Numbered from the stretch's first letter, positions 24,211-33,266 are shown. The stretch: DNA of 34,018 nucleotides from Lachnospiraceae bacterium (GCA_009774245.1 VSNM01000021.1:40177-74194); one strand, 5' to 3'. The notes: generated by a model from the letters alone, not told the origin. Program-made: numbers and translations.

Positions 24211-24230
24211 GCGCCGGAGTTATCCGGCGC
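24211..24230 (-). promoter_or_regulatory. GC-rich intra-operon hairpin after the WXG100 genes
   Basis: GCGCCGGA (24230-24223 on the minus strand) pairs perfectly with TCCGGCGC (24218-24211) over a 4-base loop, right behind the last WXG100 stop and with no T-run. Such a structure can stabilise the 3' end of the upstream mRNA or dampen readthrough, raising WXG100 levels above those of the downstream VWA-FHA and PP2C genes. Confidence 0.55.
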
Positions 24231-24242
24231 TTAATGAATGAA

Positions 24243-24569
24243 TTAACCTGTGATAACATCACTCTTCAGCGCTGCAGCGGCTGATTTATTTGCAGTTTCT
24301 GCTGCCTCGTAATTCTTGGCAACCTCTGACAGATCCGTGCGATATTCATCAATCATTTTGAACATTTTCTGCATATCATCACGCAGGCCTTCAAATTTTT
24401 TCCAATATGCAGTCTGCGCCTCACCCTGCCAGATGCTTTTTGTCCCTTCAATCAGTTTCATCATATTATCTGTCAACCTTTTTGTATCTGTAGCCAGTGT
24501 GCCGAATTTTGCTGATGACTTTTTAATATCATCTACCGATGCTTTTAATGCTGTTGCTATAGCTGCCAT
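24243..24569 (-). CDS. WXG100 family protein (EsxA-like), WQG type
   Basis: The 108-aa protein is a helix-turn-helix ESX protein with the turn IWQGEAQ near residues 46-52 and a C-terminal YEAAE that fits the YxxxD/E export signal. WXG100 proteins are small dimeric substrates and partners of EssC-type machines. ATG 24569 follows AAAGGAG. It is the last of five such genes and is followed by a GC-rich hairpin. Confidence 0.93.
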   Translation of the reverse strand: MAAIATALKASVDDIKKSSAKFGTLATDTKRLTDNMMKLIEGTKSIWQGEAQTAYWKKFEGLRDDMQKMFKMIDEYRTDLSEVAKNYEAAETANKSAAAALKSDVITG

Positions 24570-24605
24570 ATGTTTAATCTCCTTTCTTTAACGCCATAAT
24601 CCTGT

Positions 24606-24899
24606 TTAATCGCTCACGATTCTCTTATTTTGTGTTTCTGCGTTCTCATAGTTATCCTTGATGGTCCTAAGCTTCTCAATATACTCCTTGATCGCCGCGT
24701 GGAACTCATTAAACTGCCTCTTGTCCTTGTTGAAATTGTTGTTGAATGCCGTATTGGCATCACCATCCCACATCCCGTCCAGTCTGCGCTGCTCATTGCA
24801 CAGTTCGTTGACCTTTGCCTGATACTGGGAATTGAGATTTGTAAGCTGTGAAATAATATTCTGCAGCTGTGAAGAACCTTTTACTACAATTGTCTGCAT
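24606..24899 (-). CDS. WXG100 family protein, WDG type
   Basis: The 97-aa helical hairpin protein has its turn at MWDGDAN (about residues 43-49) and a C-terminal YENAE that fits YxxxD/E. AAGGAGG precedes ATG 24899. The sequence is distinct from its neighbours beyond the family pattern, so it is probably a different partner subunit and not a recent duplicate. Confidence 0.93.
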   Translation of the reverse strand: MQTIVVKGSSQLQNIISQLTNLNSQYQAKVNELCNEQRRLDGMWDGDANTAFNNNFNKDKRQFNEFHAAIKEYIEKLRTIKDNYENAETQNKRIVSD

Positions 24900-24981
24900 T
24901 TTACTGCCTCCTTCATTCTTATAATTTTTGTTTTTTGTTATTTATTGCATCCGGTTAAGAAAAACCGGGTTCAATACATAT

Positions 24982-25299
24982 TCATTGGTAGCTTCTCGTC
25001 TGGGCGATTTCCCACGCCCTCATTTCCGCCGCGTAAGTATTCCTGGCGATTGTACGTACTGTCCCTGCTGCATTATCCAAATCCGACGCTGTGCGCGACA
25101 TTTTTTCCTTAACTTTCTCTCCCTTGCGCAGATATGCGTCAGCATTCTCGCCTTTCCAGCTGTTACTGATATTCCGAAGAGTACCGTAACAACGTTCATC
25201 GGCAAGATTACGCATTTTACCTGCCAGCTCCTGCAGTCTGTCCGCCATGGCCATTGCTGCCTTAAAGTTCATTCTTATTTCATTTAACGACTGTGCCAT
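24982..25299 (-). CDS. WXG100-like protein, WKG type, no YxxxE signal
   Basis: The 105-aa helical hairpin protein has its turn at SWKGENADAY (about residues 47-56). Its second helix ends TYAAEMRAWE, which lacks a proper YxxxD/E, unlike the other four. In heterodimeric ESX pairs only one partner carries the signal, so this one may be the signal-less partner. AGGATAGGA precedes ATG 25299. Confidence 0.88.
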   Translation of the reverse strand: MAQSLNEIRMNFKAAMAMADRLQELAGKMRNLADERCYGTLRNISNSWKGENADAYLRKGEKVKEKMSRTASDLDNAAGTVRTIARNTYAAEMRAWEIAQTRSYQ

Positions 25300-25382
25300 A
25301 TATTCCTATCCTTTCCATTAAAATAAAATACTCAATACAAATGCCCAATAATACGCTAAAATAAATACTTCAATAAATACCT

Positions 25383-25703
25383 CTAATGAATGACATTGCT
25401 GTTTAGCGTCGCTGCCACCGCCTTATTTTGATTCTCACTTTTTGTATATATTCCAGCCATCTGCATCAGATCTGTCGGATACCGTTCAAGCAGACGCAAA
25501 ATCTCATTTACTTCGTTTACCCTGTCATTATACAGTTTTCGATGCAAATCTCCTGCCTGTCCTACCCAATAGCTGTGGGTGCTGTTGATTGCCGTATTTA
25601 ATTTGTTGAAATCACTTTTCATCTTTGATACTGCACTGGAAACATCCCTGGCTTTCTGCTGAAGCTGATCAGGCGTTACCTTCAGGTTAATAACTGCTGC
25701 CAT
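25383..25703 (-). CDS. WXG100 family protein, WVG type
   Basis: I place the start at ATG 25703 because GGAGGG lies 5-9 bases upstream; an upstream in-frame ATG would overlap the preceding gene and lacks a site. The 106-aa product has its turn at YWVGQAGD and a C-terminal YTKSE matching YxxxD/E. Codon spacing to the next gene upstream is 11 bases, so translation may be coupled. Confidence 0.9.
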   Translation of the reverse strand: MAAVINLKVTPDQLQQKARDVSSAVSKMKSDFNKLNTAINSTHSYWVGQAGDLHRKLYNDRVNEVNEILRLLERYPTDLMQMAGIYTKSENQNKAVAATLNSNVIH

Positions 25704-25714
25704 CTTTTTCCCTC

Positions 25715-26017
25715 CTAAACCCTGATGGAATCCACGATTCCCGCAACCGTATTCTCGCATTTGGTGTATTCTGTATTGGCAAAACGCAAATCATCCAAAA
25801 TCTGTTTCATATAATCTATCATGTCCTGCGTAGTGTTTCTATCACGTTCAAACCGCTGCATCAGGGCATCATGCGCCTCGCCTGTCCACATGCCGTTTAA
25901 CGCTTTCATATGACTGGTTACAGCTTCAAAATCCCTGACTAGATCCCTGTATCCCCTGTCATAATCCTCGATGTGATTTTTAAACGTACTTAGATTATTC
26001 GCAATCTCCTGGTTCAT
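25715..26017 (-). CDS. WXG100 family protein, WTG type
   Basis: The 100-aa helical hairpin protein has its turn at MWTGEAHDAL (about residues 43-52) and a C-terminal YTKCE matching YxxxD/E. ATG 26017 follows TGGAGG. It is the first of the five WXG100 genes in the operon. The shared YTKxE with the WVG-type neighbour suggests these two are a related pair. Confidence 0.93.
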   Translation of the reverse strand: MNQEIANNLSTFKNHIEDYDRGYRDLVRDFEAVTSHMKALNGMWTGEAHDALMQRFERDRNTTQDMIDYMKQILDDLRFANTEYTKCENTVAGIVDSIRV

Positions 26018-26041
26018 GAACTCATACCTCCATATCTTTCC

Positions 26042-26413
26042 TTAGCCCAGTATCTTTATTCCAAACAAGGGATTCTCCCTTCCCGAAAAGCTCCATACCG
26101 CTATTCTGTGTATGGGAAACTTCTGCCTGCTCTTTTCCCCGTTTATGGTAATATTGTTTTCTGTCCTGTCATACAGACTGCTAATCCTGCCTCCCGCATC
26201 AGACAGCTTTTCGAGCAGATGCGCCTCGCCCTGGGCATCATCAGCTATATGCCTTAACGCCGCACATACCCCGCCCATACCGGACATTCCGCTAAGCCTT
26301 CTGGACACTTCCAATATTTCATAGCTTATCTGCACAGTCTGTCTGGAATATTCATGCAGTTCGCAAGACGCGCTTCGAACCCGCGGCGGCTTAACATCAA
26401 ATCTCCTTCCCAT
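26042..26413 (-). CDS. hypothetical T7SS-locus protein, 123 aa
   Basis: I place the start at ATG 26413 because AAAGGAG lies 10 bases upstream; an ATG at 26473 has a badly spaced site. After a basic N-terminus (MGRRFDVKPPRVRSAS) the product has a helical stretch (YSRQTVQISYEILEVSRRLS), a Gly/Met turn (GMSGMGG), a second helix and a beta-type tail (FPIHRIAVWSFSGR). It may be a degenerate ESX-like hairpin with a GMGG turn in place of WXG. I recognise no family. Confidence 0.65.
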   Translation of the reverse strand: MGRRFDVKPPRVRSASCELHEYSRQTVQISYEILEVSRRLSGMSGMGGVCAALRHIADDAQGEAHLLEKLSDAGGRISSLYDRTENNITINGEKSRQKFPIHRIAVWSFSGRENPLFGIKILG

Positions 26414-26526
26414 ACAATAGCTACTCCTTTCTGTTGAAATCATACTATCATAAGGAACTAAATAATTATTCATTTCCTGACAAACGACATTTCAAATGCC
26501 CTGAACGGCCTGAAAAGGCAGTAGGT

Positions 26527-26775
26527 CTACACCAGCATCAGAGAAGTTCCCGTCATGACATTACATTCCAGAAGCGTATTGTCCCTTGGCAGGATTCTTT
26601 TATCTTTCATACTGTAGAGATTCAGGTCGTTCTGGCTGCCGTTAAGCTCTGTCTGCTCCTTTTGGGAAATCATGCCGATAATCTCATTGACAATCGATGA
26701 AATGACAATGTCCTCACTCAGACTGAAATTATAAATCTGGTCTACCGACGGTACATATATATCTACTAAAATCAT
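26527..26775 (-). CDS. esaB: EsaB/YukD-type ubiquitin-like T7SS protein
   Basis: I place the start at ATG 26775, 2 bases after the preceding stop and 5 bases after GGGGGA; a longer in-frame start would overlap that gene by 158 bases. The 82-aa product has the YukD beta-grasp pattern: ILVDIYVPSVDQIYNFSLSE, a helix IVISSIVNEIIGMI, LNLYSMKDKRILPRDNTLLE, and ending GTSLMLV. EsaB is a small cytosolic core protein of T7SSb, required for secretion in staphylococci by a mechanism still debated. Its presence ties this locus to the Firmicutes branch. Confidence 0.82.
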   Translation of the reverse strand: MILVDIYVPSVDQIYNFSLSEDIVISSIVNEIIGMISQKEQTELNGSQNDLNLYSMKDKRILPRDNTLLECNVMTGTSLMLV

Positions 26776-26776
26776 A

Positions 26777-27487
26777 CTAATCCCCCACAAACAAATTACT
26801 AAAAGACTCGTTGCGAAACATCTCTGTTTCCCTCTCCCCGTTTCCGCAGACTGACAGGAAGTACCTTTCTTCATCTGAATATATGACTGCTCTTCTGACA
26901 GGGCAATTTGAGTACCGTGGATACTGGTCCACAATGAGCATCACTTCTTCGTCAGAGAGCACGGTTTCTATATCCATATCCGGTTCGAATTGCTTCATTG
27001 CTATCGTATCCTTACTTTCGAATTCATCCTCCGTCTGGTTTTCCCCCATATCCAACATGAAATCATAATCCAAAAGCCCATTTACGGTCTCCGCACTGTC
27101 CTGTACCTCTATACGGACATATCCATCCCTGAAATCATCCATCTGCAGGATAAGACACAACCCGCCGCTAAAATAAAGACACTGCATCGGACAAGATGAG
27201 AGATGCCCGCTGATGACAAACGTACTTTTTGCTTTATCCATAATGTCCAGTACAGTTTGGACATCCTTTGTCAGACAGAAGGCATCGTTATCCACAGTCT
27301 CCAAATAATTTTTCTCCAACAGGGACAGTACTCCTTGTGCGATCTCTTCTCTGTCAGGAATATATCCCTGTATCTCCTCAAACATCACCAGCCCATGCGG
27401 ATTTCCCCGCGTGAGAAGAATATAAAACTCGTATACTGTCAAATAAACCGCTTTGTCAATCATCGTCTTTCCCACATTTTCATTCAT
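26777..27487 (-). CDS. hypothetical T7SS-locus protein, 236 aa
   Basis: The acidic soluble protein begins with a segment like those that open ESX cytosolic partners (AVYLTVYEFYILLTRGNPHG), then helical repeats with a winged-helix feel (GVLSLLEKNYLETVDNDAFC) and a beta-rich C-terminal half. It might be a DUF5081-like or EspG-like specificity partner for WXG100 pairs, but this rests on layout, not on recognised motifs. It lies 2 bases after the LytTR stop and 2 bases before esaB, so it is firmly inside the operon. Confidence 0.75.
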   Translation of the reverse strand: MNENVGKTMIDKAVYLTVYEFYILLTRGNPHGLVMFEEIQGYIPDREEIAQGVLSLLEKNYLETVDNDAFCLTKDVQTVLDIMDKAKSTFVISGHLSSCPMQCLYFSGGLCLILQMDDFRDGYVRIEVQDSAETVNGLLDYDFMLDMGENQTEDEFESKDTIAMKQFEPDMDIETVLSDEEVMLIVDQYPRYSNCPVRRAVIYSDEERYFLSVCGNGERETEMFRNESFSNLFVGD

Positions 27488-27489
27488 CT

Positions 27490-28203
27490 TTATTTCACTA
27501 AATTCCGGATATTGCTCCTGTAACTCCTTGATACTGGAATCTTCGTACCATCATCAAGCTGAATCAGATTTTCCGCAGCGATATAACGTACAATCCTTTT
27601 GTTGTTTACAATGAAGCTCCTGTGACACCGCACAAATTCTTCCGGAAGTTCCACTGCCAATTGTTCCAAAGTATTGTAATAACTGTACTCTTCCGTCCTG
27701 AGCCTGATATAAACCTTCTTCCTGCTCGATTCAAAGCAGTAAATCTGCTGGTATGGAATCTTCGTGACGCCCTCTTTTGTCGCAAACACAAAAATATCGT
27801 CTGAATCTCCTTTGATTTTTTCCAGCATTGGAACTACGAATCTTTCCAGCCTTTCGCGTATACCTTCACGCGTGCATGGACGGATAATCAGCGCTGATGC
27901 CATGATAGACGGGACAATATACTGTTCCGGCGAGATCGAAGCATCCGCAATCAGCATTATCCGTGTGCCGGGATACCTGCACCGAAGCTTTGCCGCGATA
28001 TCTGTCCCGTTTTTTTCGCAGATATCGACACATACAAAATCCTCCACATCTGCTTCCTTTATGATTTCCGCAAGCGCTTTTTGGCTGCTGCATGCATTAA
28101 TCCGGCTCTTTTCCCGGCCATTTATGGCTACAATGTCCTTCACAACACCGGATATATATACCATTTCATCATGAATATGATCATATATAATTGCTGATAT
28201 CAT
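27490..28203 (-). CDS. LytTR-family regulator with degenerate receiver
   Basis: The 237-aa protein joins an N-terminal receiver-like domain (about 1-115) to a LytTR DNA-binding domain (about 140-237; VTKIPYQQIYCFESSRKKVY, LPEEFVRCHRSFIVN). The receiver keeps a possible phospho-Asp in VCVDICEKNG but has IYDHIHD in place of the acidic DD pair, and IIRPCT where KP is expected, so it may not be phosphorylated normally. No histidine kinase is nearby. The ATG overlaps the essC stop (ATGA), so it is made together with the secretion ATPase, an unusual position for a regulator. Its targets are not visible. Confidence 0.9.
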   Translation of the reverse strand: MISAIIYDHIHDEMVYISGVVKDIVAINGREKSRINACSSQKALAEIIKEADVEDFVCVDICEKNGTDIAAKLRCRYPGTRIMLIADASISPEQYIVPSIMASALIIRPCTREGIRERLERFVVPMLEKIKGDSDDIFVFATKEGVTKIPYQQIYCFESSRKKVYIRLRTEEYSYYNTLEQLAVELPEEFVRCHRSFIVNNKRIVRYIAAENLIQLDDGTKIPVSRSYRSNIRNLVK

Positions 28204-31200
28204 GTGCCCGAACCTTTTACCAGAGGAATGACCACCTCCGCAACCTTCTCTTCATTATCAACAGGAAGCAGTCCCCGCCCTGTCTGCATAACCTGATCCC
28301 GTATATGGTAATCAAGATTGTCAAAATTCATCGGTGAATCATCCGTCATACCGCCCAGATGGATGCCTTTCTTATCCCGTGTAAACAATTCATACAGCCT
28401 GTATGTATCAGCCACACCGACCTCTTTCTTGTTCAGGCACGAGAACCAGAATACATTATGAAATGTCCCATAATCGACCATCGCTTCAAGAAGTCCCGCG
28501 TATTCACCAACTTGCGCATCCCCTTTCAGTGCATATGCGGTTTCTATAAATTGTGAAAGATTATCTATGAAAATGTATACCTTTTCAAATACCTGCATAG
28601 CCTCAAATATCTCAGCCTCCTCAAGTCCCTGATCCGCAAATACATGTTTCCTTTTGTTTCTCTCCTCAAAATCCGGCTGAAAAGCGGCAAGGAATCTGTA
28701 AAATCCAACTTCGGTCGTAATACATTCGATACCATAGGTTTCAGAAAACTTCTTTAGCCGGGATGAATAATCGATAACAACAACCCTGCCTTTTTTGGCT
28801 GCCGCTGAGAGGGCAAGTACCTTCAAAACGTTCGTCTTTCCCTTCCGTTTAATGCCACTGATCGTATACGTATATATTTTGGAAAGGTCAATACCGTAAA
28901 TATCCGCAAAAACAGCATCATACCCCAGAGGAAGCAGATTCGGGGTATCAATCATATCCTTAACATCATCCAGCTGCGAATATTCACTCCACAAAGGTTT
29001 TTCAGGAATTTCAGGAATTTTTCTTGCTTTTCTTCCAGTCCATGCAGAACTCATTTGTGCGCAAAGCTGCTTAATCATACTGCTCCGCTCATAGTCACTT
29101 TCCGCCTCGACTGCAAGCGCTGTCTGAAACTCAAGTATACGCTCACCCACATAGGCAATTCCGCGCCCCTTTGTATCCGATTCCGGATAGACATCCAGGT
29201 GCATTTTTCTCATAATTTCCGTATATATCATAATGTCATTCATTTCAAGGCTGATTGTCGTCCTAAAATTATCAGCCATCTTTCCCGGAAGTTCTCCGCT
29301 CCCAAACCCTGCCGAAGTAACTACCAAAAAGATTCCATAACTCACCCCTTCCTTGGAGAGCTGCAGCATAAAATCTTCCATGGCTTCTGTAATCCCGCCC
29401 TTTGCCAGAAAAGCAGAATAATTGTCAATAACGATAACAACCGCCGGAAGCGAACCGAGACCATTTACAATCAGATATTGCTCGTAGCTTCCGCCCTTTA
29501 ACTGCTTCTTTCTTGCATCCAATAATCTTCTCATCAGCGTAAAGAATTTTGCAATTTTCTCCGTATCATCTTCGTACATTACACCCCCGACATGCGGCGC
29601 ATCCTCAAATGCCGACAGCATTTTAGCGCTAAAATCAACGATATACGCCTGCACCTCACTGGGCGAATATCTGCTGAAAAGGCCATGGAGAAACGTCTGG
29701 AGCAAGGTACTCTTTCCGGTTGCAATTGTACCGCATATAGCAACGTGTCCTGTTTTTGCCAGGTCAACGATATAAGTATCCTGCCTCTGGTTTTCCGGAT
29801 CATCATAAATCCCCATGCTCACTGCCAGACTCCATTCGCCGGAATGTGCAGGCCATCTCTTACCGTTGAATGTTGTCTGTTCATTAAATGGCAGCGTCTG
29901 CTGCGGAAGCGTCTGGACATAAATTTTATCTCCAAGGAGCGGTAGAAACAGACTGAAATCATGCGTATATCCATTTGCAAGGGCAATATCCTTCAAATGT
30001 CCGACCACCGCGTCAAGCTGCGTAATCTCCGCCTGTTCGGGGAGCTTCCGATTGGACATGTCTGCCGCAGATATAATTTTTTCGACATCTGTCCCTTCCT
30101 GCCTGATCAGTTCTATCAATACACATAGCGCTTTTTCATTGTACTCACTGCGGGGATATTCAATTTTCTGTTTTGAAAGCACATTAAAAATTCCATTCAG
30201 CAGTATCTCCCGGCTGCTTTCTGTCATCGTTGGCTCTTTCAACGATACTTCCAGTTTTTTTGCACTAAAAAGAATGACTTTCAAAAGCGTTGTTATCCAC
30301 TCTTTTTTCTTCTGAAGTTTCCGCTCTAATTTTGCCCTGCTTCCTTCCAGGGCGGCAACACCATTTACAGAAAGCATTTTTGCAACATCCGTGCTGATAT
30401 CACTCGGATCTTCAGAGTATGGAGCCCCGCTCCACCCTGACTGGAACAGTTCAAAAAGTTCATCGTTGCCGACTTGGAGATAACACCGCCCTGCCTGGAT
30501 AATATAGGCCGCGTCAGGGCGATGCAGCATGTCCATACTGTCCTGTCTGTCCTGAACGCGCAGGCAGAGTTTAAACCTTGAATTAGACCATATGTTATCG
30601 TCCACCGTTCCTGCCGGTTTCTGCGTTGCCATAATCAGATGTATGCCAAGGCTCCGCCCTACCTGCGATACGGATACAAGCTCCTGTATAAAATCCGGCT
30701 CATCCCTTTTCATCTCCGCAAACTCGTCAATCACGATAAACATATGCGGAACCGGAATTTTGGTCTCGTTATTCTTATACAATTTTGTATAGCTGTTAAT
30801 GTTGTTTACACCGTATTCATTGAATATCCTCTGTCGCCTGTCCTTCTCGCTTTTTATTGAAACAAGCGCACGGCGTATCTGATTTCCTGACAGGTTTGAA
30901 ATCTGCCCTATCATATGCGGCAGTTCATTGAAGAGATTTCCCATCCCGCCGCCTTTATAGTCTATGATAAAAAATCCTATGTCATCAGGACTGAAATTCA
31001 GCGCCAGTGAGAGTATGTATGTCTGCAGCGTTTCGGATTTTCCGGAACCAGTGGTTCCTGCCACAAGTCCATGAGGACCGTGATACTTTTCATGCACGTC
31101 AAGATAGCACTTCATTCCGCCTGATTTTTCTCCGATCAGGGCTTTCATGGAATCATATGTCCTGTTTTTCTTCCACCGCTCCAAAGCATTCAGCTCACTG

Positions 31201-33224
31201 AGTTTCTGTACGCCGTACATGTCAAAAAATGTCAACGCCCCCGGAACATCACCGCCTGTTACCACCTCATGAACTTCGATATTTGCCAGATTTTCCGCCA
31301 ATTTTTCCAACAAGGATGATGACACTGCGTCAAATGCCACAGGAATCCTGTCCTCAAGATCATCCGTCAACCGGTAAACACCTCTGAAATCTTCACTGTT
31401 CTCGATGACATACTCACACTCGTTTGGAAGATCCTCATAGCTCTCTGTCATATACAGTGTCGTTATGCCATATAAAGGCTGAGGGGCAAGAATATATCTG
31501 GACACCAGCTCTCCTTCAAGAGCCTCCGGATTGGCAAGAATCACAACATAATACGGTTTCGCCACATACGACTTTTTGTCTTTTTCCTGCGCTGCGCCTG
31601 CATTTTCAGCAATCACACGGAACTTTCTGGTAAGCTCATAAAAAACGTCGCTTGCCTCTTCCTTGTTGGATGCCACATACCTGAATGTATTGGTTTCGTT
31701 CCACACATGCGGAAGCCACTTTGCAAAATCCCACATACCACTCAGTCCTGTCTTCTTTTCATCATAAATCACCACCAGCTTGACATCCGTATAGGAATTA
31801 TTTGCGGCAATCTGTGCAATAAGGTTCAATACCACGTTGACAGCGCCCTCCATATTTTTCCCACCGAACACGCCAATCAGACGCTCCTGGAGAAGATCAA
31901 TACACACGGGCACATTGTGAAGCATGGAATAATTTCTCCTGAGTTTGTCAGGAAGCCGGGAAAGCTCGTCATCTATCATCGAGAACTTTTCAGTTGGCAC
32001 TTTTATGTCCGCCTGAAATGGTACATCGCCGATTCCGATTCGATGGTTCAGGAAATCCGGCTGGCTTGCGTTACGGTTCCAGAGCTCTGTACTGTTTACA
32101 GTATAATTGCAGCATTCATTTGCCGCTTTGTAGCGTTCCATCATCGCCATTGCATTTCTATTGTACCGCTCCTTAATGATATCCTCTTTCCGATGAAGAT
32201 ATTCGCCATATTTCTGATTACGCCTGGCCTCATCCGCAATACTTTTTTTTCGAGCATTTTTTAAATTCACGACTGCCCATATCGTACCGATTAACGCCGA
32301 AGAAACAGATGTAATCAGTCCTGTATAAAGATAGAGCCCGCCTTTCTCCCCATTGGCACCAGACGAATATATCATCAGGGCACATCCCAAAATCATGGGC
32401 AGCGCCATTGTCAGTGTCGGCGCGACTGTCATAAACATTGACGGCTGTTCCAAATCCTTTGGTTGCGGCGCCTCGTCAATATGAATTGGTTCTGTGACAA
32501 TCTTTGCTATATGACGCGGTGAACGATGAAATATCTTTGTCAGGCTATGATTATTAACGCCAATAAGCGGGGGAGTTGATATGATTTCAGGCCTTAATAC
32601 ATCACGCCTTATCGTTATTTCGTTATTGCTGTCATTGCTGTTTATGGCAATCATATCTCCCAGGAATACCACACGGATTCCATATATATCGATACGATCC
32701 CCAAAAGAAAGCGGTATGGAGCCTTCCACCCTGCGGTTATTTACAAAACTTCCATTGGCACTGCCCATATCCTCAAAACGCGCATCTGTACCCTTTATCA
32801 GAATCCGGGCATGACGCGCGGCTATCAGGTCAGAATTGCATGAGATATCATTCCCGGCATCTGCACCGATTGTAACCGGTCGCGATATACCCTTAAGACT
32901 GTATTTTTCATATGCCGAAAAATATTTATCCGTCAAGGCAACAACCATTGATATAACATACTTCCCATCAAGACTAAGTTTAATAATATCCCCGTCAGCC
33001 AGGGCAGAACCATAACAAGAAGCACCATTTTGAAAACGGAGCTCATACTCTTCCGACGGAAGAAACGCCCACTTTCGATCAAGCACCTCCATCTTTAATT
33101 CGACATCCCTGTCCAAGCCAAACAGACCATGGAAAAGAAGTACCGAATAATCAGCATCATTAATAGCAGGGAGCAAAAAACGCTTAAATGCCATATTGCT
33201 GTAAATTGTTAATATTGTACTCAC
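28200..33224 (-). CDS. essC: EssC, FtsK/SpoIIIE-type T7SS membrane ATPase
   Basis: This is the motor of the type VII system. I chose GTG 33224 (AGGAGG eight bases upstream); a GTG at 33233 lies inside that ribosome site. The 1674 residues hold an N-terminal FHA-like part (1-~85), a second FHA (~90-190; IGADAGNDI, AARHARI, ANGSFVNN), two membrane helices (~260-325), and three P-loop domains: GTTGSGKS (~721), GTIATGKS (~1166) and GIKRKGKT (~1461). Only domain 1 has a full Walker B with Glu (FIVIDEFAEM); domains 2 and 3 have IDN. The FHA has Ala where the binding Arg and Ser should be, so phosphothreonine binding is unlikely. It heads operon A. EsaA, EssA and EssB are absent from the window. Confidence 0.96.
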   Translation of the reverse strand: MSTILTIYSNMAFKRFLLPAINDADYSVLLFHGLFGLDRDVELKMEVLDRKWAFLPSEEYELRFQNGASCYGSALADGDIIKLSLDGKYVISMVVALTDKYFSAYEKYSLKGISRPVTIGADAGNDISCNSDLIAARHARILIKGTDARFEDMGSANGSFVNNRRVEGSIPLSFGDRIDIYGIRVVFLGDMIAINSNDSNNEITIRRDVLRPEIISTPPLIGVNNHSLTKIFHRSPRHIAKIVTEPIHIDEAPQPKDLEQPSMFMTVAPTLTMALPMILGCALMIYSSGANGEKGGLYLYTGLITSVSSALIGTIWAVVNLKNARKKSIADEARRNQKYGEYLHRKEDIIKERYNRNAMAMMERYKAANECCNYTVNSTELWNRNASQPDFLNHRIGIGDVPFQADIKVPTEKFSMIDDELSRLPDKLRRNYSMLHNVPVCIDLLQERLIGVFGGKNMEGAVNVVLNLIAQIAANNSYTDVKLVVIYDEKKTGLSGMWDFAKWLPHVWNETNTFRYVASNKEEASDVFYELTRKFRVIAENAGAAQEKDKKSYVAKPYYVVILANPEALEGELVSRYILAPQPLYGITTLYMTESYEDLPNECEYVIENSEDFRGVYRLTDDLEDRIPVAFDAVSSSLLEKLAENLANIEVHEVVTGGDVPGALTFFDMYGVQKLSELNALERWKKNRTYDSMKALIGEKSGGMKCYLDVHEKYHGPHGLVAGTTGSGKSETLQTYILSLALNFSPDDIGFFIIDYKGGGMGNLFNELPHMIGQISNLSGNQIRRALVSIKSEKDRRQRIFNEYGVNNINSYTKLYKNNETKIPVPHMFIVIDEFAEMKRDEPDFIQELVSVSQVGRSLGIHLIMATQKPAGTVDDNIWSNSRFKLCLRVQDRQDSMDMLHRPDAAYIIQAGRCYLQVGNDELFELFQSGWSGAPYSEDPSDISTDVAKMLSVNGVAALEGSRAKLERKLQKKKEWITTLLKVILFSAKKLEVSLKEPTMTESSREILLNGIFNVLSKQKIEYPRSEYNEKALCVLIELIRQEGTDVEKIISAADMSNRKLPEQAEITQLDAVVGHLKDIALANGYTHDFSLFLPLLGDKIYVQTLPQQTLPFNEQTTFNGKRWPAHSGEWSLAVSMGIYDDPENQRQDTYIVDLAKTGHVAICGTIATGKSTLLQTFLHGLFSRYSPSEVQAYIVDFSAKMLSAFEDAPHVGGVMYEDDTEKIAKFFTLMRRLLDARKKQLKGGSYEQYLIVNGLGSLPAVVIVIDNYSAFLAKGGITEAMEDFMLQLSKEGVSYGIFLVVTSAGFGSGELPGKMADNFRTTISLEMNDIMIYTEIMRKMHLDVYPESDTKGRGIAYVGERILEFQTALAVEAESDYERSSMIKQLCAQMSSAWTGRKARKIPEIPEKPLWSEYSQLDDVKDMIDTPNLLPLGYDAVFADIYGIDLSKIYTYTISGIKRKGKTNVLKVLALSAAAKKGRVVVIDYSSRLKKFSETYGIECITTEVGFYRFLAAFQPDFEERNKRKHVFADQGLEEAEIFEAMQVFEKVYIFIDNLSQFIETAYALKGDAQVGEYAGLLEAMVDYGTFHNVFWFSCLNKKEVGVADTYRLYELFTRDKKGIHLGGMTDDSPMNFDNLDYHIRDQVMQTGRGLLPVDNEEKVAEVVIPLVKGSGT

Positions 33225-33266
33225 TGTCAGCACCTCCTGTTATGACAATTTTTTAGCTTTCATGTA

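Noticed and set aside
26527..26934. Longer 135-aa version of the EsaB-like protein
   Set aside because: It would overlap the preceding gene by 158 bases in another frame and has no ribosome site; the 82-aa form matches YukD length and has a good site.
27866..28174. Open frames opposite or shifted within the LytTR gene
   Set aside because: They lack ribosome sites and recognisable content, and lie wholly inside a well-supported gene.
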